NCBI GenBank assembly: GCA_012511485.1
Contig: JAAZFZ010000275.1
Location: 1-8,097 of the forward strand
DNA: 8,097 nucleotides
DNA from: Clostridiales bacterium
GTDB taxonomy: Bacteria; Bacillota; Clostridia; Oscillospirales; Acutalibacteraceae
Direction: 5' to 3'
Shown here: piece after piece, positions 6,309 to 8,097 of the stretch
Layout: each line of letters starts with the position of its first letter
How positions within the stretch are numbered: the first letter of the stretch is position 1
Notes under the pieces: generated by a model
Seen by the model: the letters and a program-made list of their open reading frames with translations, nothing else
The model's database searches: none
What the model was told of the DNA's origin: nothing
Position numbers and translations under genes: made by a program

Positions 6309-6337
6309 TATATATGCGATTTTCGCATCTGATATGA
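6309..6337 (-). promoter_or_regulatory. Possible sigma-E-like promoter of tspO
   Basis: On the minus strand, TCATATC (complement of 6331-6337), a 14-base spacer and CATATATA (complement of 6309-6316) agree in part with the sporulation sigma-E consensus known from B. subtilis (KMATATT, 14-15 bases, CATACAnT). The implied leader is only about 11 bases, which is short though still includes the Shine-Dalgarno. No sigma-A promoter of comparable quality was found for this gene. Confidence 0.3.
6314..6328. repeat. Inverted repeat between tspO and the lipid kinase
   Basis: ATGCGA (6314-6319), three bases, then TCGCAT (6323-6328) is a perfect inverted repeat in the divergent intergenic region. It lies in the spacer of the possible tspO promoter and about 13 bases upstream of the lipid kinase -35 box, so it could be an operator acting on either gene. 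Confidence 0.4.
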
Positions 6338-6340
6338 AAA

Positions 6341-6369
6341 TTGACAGACTAATCCGCTTGTGTTATATT
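6341..6369 (+). promoter_or_regulatory. sigma-A type promoter of the lipid kinase
   Basis: TTGACA (6341-6346), a 17-base spacer and TATATT (6364-6369). Transcription would begin near 6376, about 23 bases before the ATG at 6399. Confidence 0.8.
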
Positions 6370-6398
6370 ATTAGGAAGAAAAACATGGTTGTGATTTT

Positions 6399-7301
6399 AT
6401 GTGTGCATATTTTGAGAAAAAGGCAATGGTTATTGTTAATCCCTGCGCAGGCAGAAAAAGACTTAGCCCACAGCTTTTGGATATTGCGGACCTTTTCAGC
6501 AGGGGTGGAATTGAAACAACGGTTTATACTACATCTGCAAGAGGAGATGCAACATCATTTGTCCAAAGGTATTCGCATAAATTCGATATTATAGTCTGTC
6601 GCGGCGGTGACGGAACTTTGCATGAGGTTGTAAACGGAATTCTGACACTTGACAGAAGAATTCCAATCGGCTATATACCTTCAGGCACAACAAATGACCT
6701 TGCAAAGAGCCTGGGCATTCCGAACAACGCAAGAAAAGCCATCAGTGTCATTATTAACGGCAAGCCCGTGGGCAATGATGTAGGTCAGTTTAATTCAGAT
6801 AGTTATTTCACCTATTCAGCTTCCTTCGGCGCATTCACAAGCTGCAGCTATGATACACCTCAATGGATGAAAAACAGGTTCGGGCATGCCGCATATGTAT
6901 ACGAAGGCGCAAAAACCGTTAAGCAGATTCACCCTATCAGGGTTAAGGTCAGAAGCAATGAGTTTGAAACGGATTGGGACGAATTTGTTTTCGGAACGGT
7001 TGCAAATTCTCTTTCACTCGGAAATGTAATTAAGCTGGATAAGAATATTGTTGACCTCAATGACGGAAAATTTGAAGTTATGCTTATCAAAAAGCCTGAC
7101 AGTTTTCAGGCATGGATGGATACGCTAGCGAGCGTTTTTAGCAAGAAATATGACAAAAGATATATTAAATTTTTTCAAAGCTCTGAAATCAATTTAGAGT
7201 TTGAGGATGATGTTCCCTGGACGACGGACGGTGAATCCGGTGGTTCTTTTGAGAATGTTAACATAAAAAATATGAAGGATGCAGTAGTTATTTTCAGGTG
7301 A
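6399..7301 (+). CDS. YegS/DagK/BmrU family lipid kinase
   Basis: Predicted ATP-dependent lipid kinase of the diacylglycerol kinase catalytic superfamily; members phosphorylate diacylglycerol or related lipids, and in Gram-positives DgkB recycles diacylglycerol released by lipoteichoic acid synthesis. It has 300 residues, the usual length. Motifs: VNPCAGRK (13-20), GGDGTLHEVVNGI (69 onward, the nucleotide-binding glycine loop), PSGTTNDLAKSLGIP (94 onward), VGQFNSDSYFTYSASFGAF, and WTTDGE in the C-terminal beta domain. The ATG at 6399 has only a weak upstream site (GGTTGTG, 6387-6393); ATG at 6426 has AAAAAGG but too close, and would start right at the first beta strand, so 6399 is preferred. 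It has its own promoter; the substrate cannot be told from sequence. The next gene, yabP, appears to be independently controlled. Confidence 0.92.
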   Translation: MCAYFEKKAMVIVNPCAGRKRLSPQLLDIADLFSRGGIETTVYTTSARGDATSFVQRYSHKFDIIVCRGGDGTLHEVVNGILTLDRRIPIGYIPSGTTNDLAKSLGIPNNARKAISVIINGKPVGNDVGQFNSDSYFTYSASFGAFTSCSYDTPQWMKNRFGHAAYVYEGAKTVKQIHPIRVKVRSNEFETDWDEFVFGTVANSLSLGNVIKLDKNIVDLNDGKFEVMLIKKPDSFQAWMDTLASVFSKKYDKRYIKFFQSSEINLEFEDDVPWTTDGESGGSFENVNIKNMKDAVVIFR

Positions 7302-7383
7302 CATAATGATTTCTGATGCTTGCGGTGCGATGGTCTGCCTCACTACTTTTATTATAGTAAAATGCTGCAGTGCCTCCCTTTTG

Positions 7384-7412
7384 TAATAATGCTTCATGTA
7401 CGAGCATAGTAT
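7384..7412 (+). promoter_or_regulatory. Probable sigma-E promoter of yabPQ
   Basis: TAATAAT (7384-7390), a 14-base spacer and CATAGTAT (7405-7412) match 6 of 7 and 6 of 8 positions of the B. subtilis sigma-E consensus, with the right spacing. The start point would be near 7419, just before the strong Shine-Dalgarno AAGGAGGT. In B. subtilis yabP and yabQ are mother-cell sporulation genes, which fits. Confidence 0.6.
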
Positions 7413-7441
7413 TATGACAAAAAGACAAGGAGGTAACAGCA

Positions 7442-7720
7442 ATGAATGAAGATAAAATTCCGTCATTGCCTCACAATTTAATTCTTGAGGACAGGCGCCT
7501 GCTTACCGTTTCAGGTGTTTCGGATGTTGACAGCTTTGACGAGCAGACTGTTGTGATTTTTACCGATAAAGGTGAATTAACCGTAAGAGGCAAAGATTTG
7601 CATATTAATAAGCTCAGTGTGGAAATCGGCGAACTGCTCATGGAGGGTCAGATTGTTTCCCTGACCTATTCTGATGAGCAGCCCAAATCATCCGGTTTTT
7701 TGAGCAAGGTGTTCAGATAA
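7442..7720 (+). CDS. yabP: Sporulation protein YabP
   Basis: A 92-residue protein of the YabP/YqfC family, needed for normal spore formation in B. subtilis though its molecular role is unclear. Family features: PSLPHNLILEDRRLLTVSGVSDVDSFDEQTVVIFTDKGELTVRGKDLHINKLSVEIGELLMEGQIVSLTYSD, a short beta-rich domain without membrane segments, followed by a KSSGFLSKVFR tail. The ATG has a near-perfect AAGGAGGT (7427-7434) 7 bases upstream. yabQ begins one base after its stop, so the two are translated from one message. The S4-domain gene (yabO) that often precedes yabP is not here; a lipid kinase gene is. Confidence 0.95.
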   Translation: MNEDKIPSLPHNLILEDRRLLTVSGVSDVDSFDEQTVVIFTDKGELTVRGKDLHINKLSVEIGELLMEGQIVSLTYSDEQPKSSGFLSKVFR

Positions 7721-7721
7721 T

Positions 7722-8097
7722 ATGGTCTATTTACCTTCAATGGCAGAGCAGACCGAGGTATTCATCTACTCTCTCGGTCTAGGTTTTCTGCTGGGTGTTT
7801 TTTATGATGTTTTCAGGACTATCAGGCTTGCAATTTCTTCTGCCAAAAAAATTATCTTCGTTCAGGATGTATTGTATGTTCTCGTTTGTGCCATTGTAAG
7901 CTTTTTGTTCTTTATGGTAGTCAATAACGGCAATATAAGAGCTTATGCAATGCTAGGAGAACTGCTCGGCTGGATTATTTATTATTTCTCATTCGGTGTT
8001 TTCGCAATAAGAGCCAGCGCGACTATTATTAAGTACAGAAAAAAACTTTTTTGGTTAATTTATAGAATAGTTAAACCACCATTTATTTGGATTTGCA
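7722..8097 (+). CDS. yabQ: Spore cortex biosynthesis protein YabQ (partial)
   Basis: Membrane protein required for spore cortex formation in B. subtilis, where it sits in the membranes around the forespore. The frame is open from the ATG at 7722 to the window edge, giving 125 residues; the C-terminus is missing. Three hydrophobic helices are visible (about 10-28, 45-62 and 74-92). The family pattern is recognisable: EQTEVFIYSLGLGFLLGVFYDVFR at the start, QDVLYVLVCAI, then RAYAMLGELLGWIIYY, then a basic stretch (KYRKKLFW). AAGGTG (7706-7711) lies 10 bases before the ATG, inside the end of yabP; the one-base gap suggests translational coupling. Transcription is presumably from the sigma-E-like promoter before yabP. 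Confidence 0.93.
   Translation, partial: MVYLPSMAEQTEVFIYSLGLGFLLGVFYDVFRTIRLAISSAKKIIFVQDVLYVLVCAIVSFLFFMVVNNGNIRAYAMLGELLGWIIYYFSFGVFAIRASATIIKYRKKLFWLIYRIVKPPFIWIC

Noticed and set aside
6196..6594. Plus-strand ORF spanning the tspO 5' end and the lipid kinase 5' end
   Set aside because: It overlaps two well-supported genes in other frames, crosses the divergent promoter region and shows no family features.

Overview
The window looks like a stretch of chromosome from an anaerobic, endospore-forming Clostridia species (Firmicutes), most like the Oscillospiraceae/Ruminococcaceae group. The evidence is the set of spore genes (yabP, yabQ, a YlmC/YmxH-type protein, a probable DUF3787 spore protein), AGGTG/GGAGG ribosome binding sites, frequent GTG and TTG starts, AT-rich spacers and clean sigma-A type promoters. 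No tRNA, rRNA, CRISPR array, transposase, integrase or phage gene was seen.

Layout. (1) 1-1354: the 3' half of uvrA (nucleotide excision repair), cut by the left edge. (2) 1443-2471: an unrecognised exported, membrane-anchored protein with its own promoter, a CBM9-like extracellular domain and a tandem PTAKPEPK(K/N) linker. (3) 2696-3298: plsY (phospholipid synthesis), with a consensus promoter, a leader of about 105 nt able to form hairpins, and a terminator. (4) 3438-5168: a GH27 alpha-galactosidase with an extra beta-rich, CBM35/CBM6-like domain inside the catalytic barrel. (5) 5235-5531: a YlmC/YmxH PRC-barrel sporulation protein whose Shine-Dalgarno and TTG start lie inside the terminator of the preceding gene. 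(6) On the minus strand, tspO (6290-5799) followed by a small probable spore protein (5759-5571), ending at a hairpin between the convergent genes. (7) Divergent from tspO, a YegS/DagK-type lipid kinase (6399-7301) with a consensus sigma-A promoter. (8) yabP (7442-7720) behind a probable sigma-E promoter, then yabQ (from 7722), cut by the right edge.

How the genes relate. This is ordinary core chromosome made of short transcription units: repair, lipid metabolism (plsY, lipid kinase), sugar use (alpha-galactosidase, perhaps the surface protein) and sporulation (ylmC, the DUF3787-like gene, yabP, yabQ). No multi-gene novel defence or mobile system is evident. The points most worth a second look are the domain inserted in the GH27 enzyme, the terminator that contains the ribosome binding site and start of ylmC, and the tspO-spore protein operon with a sigma-E-like promoter.
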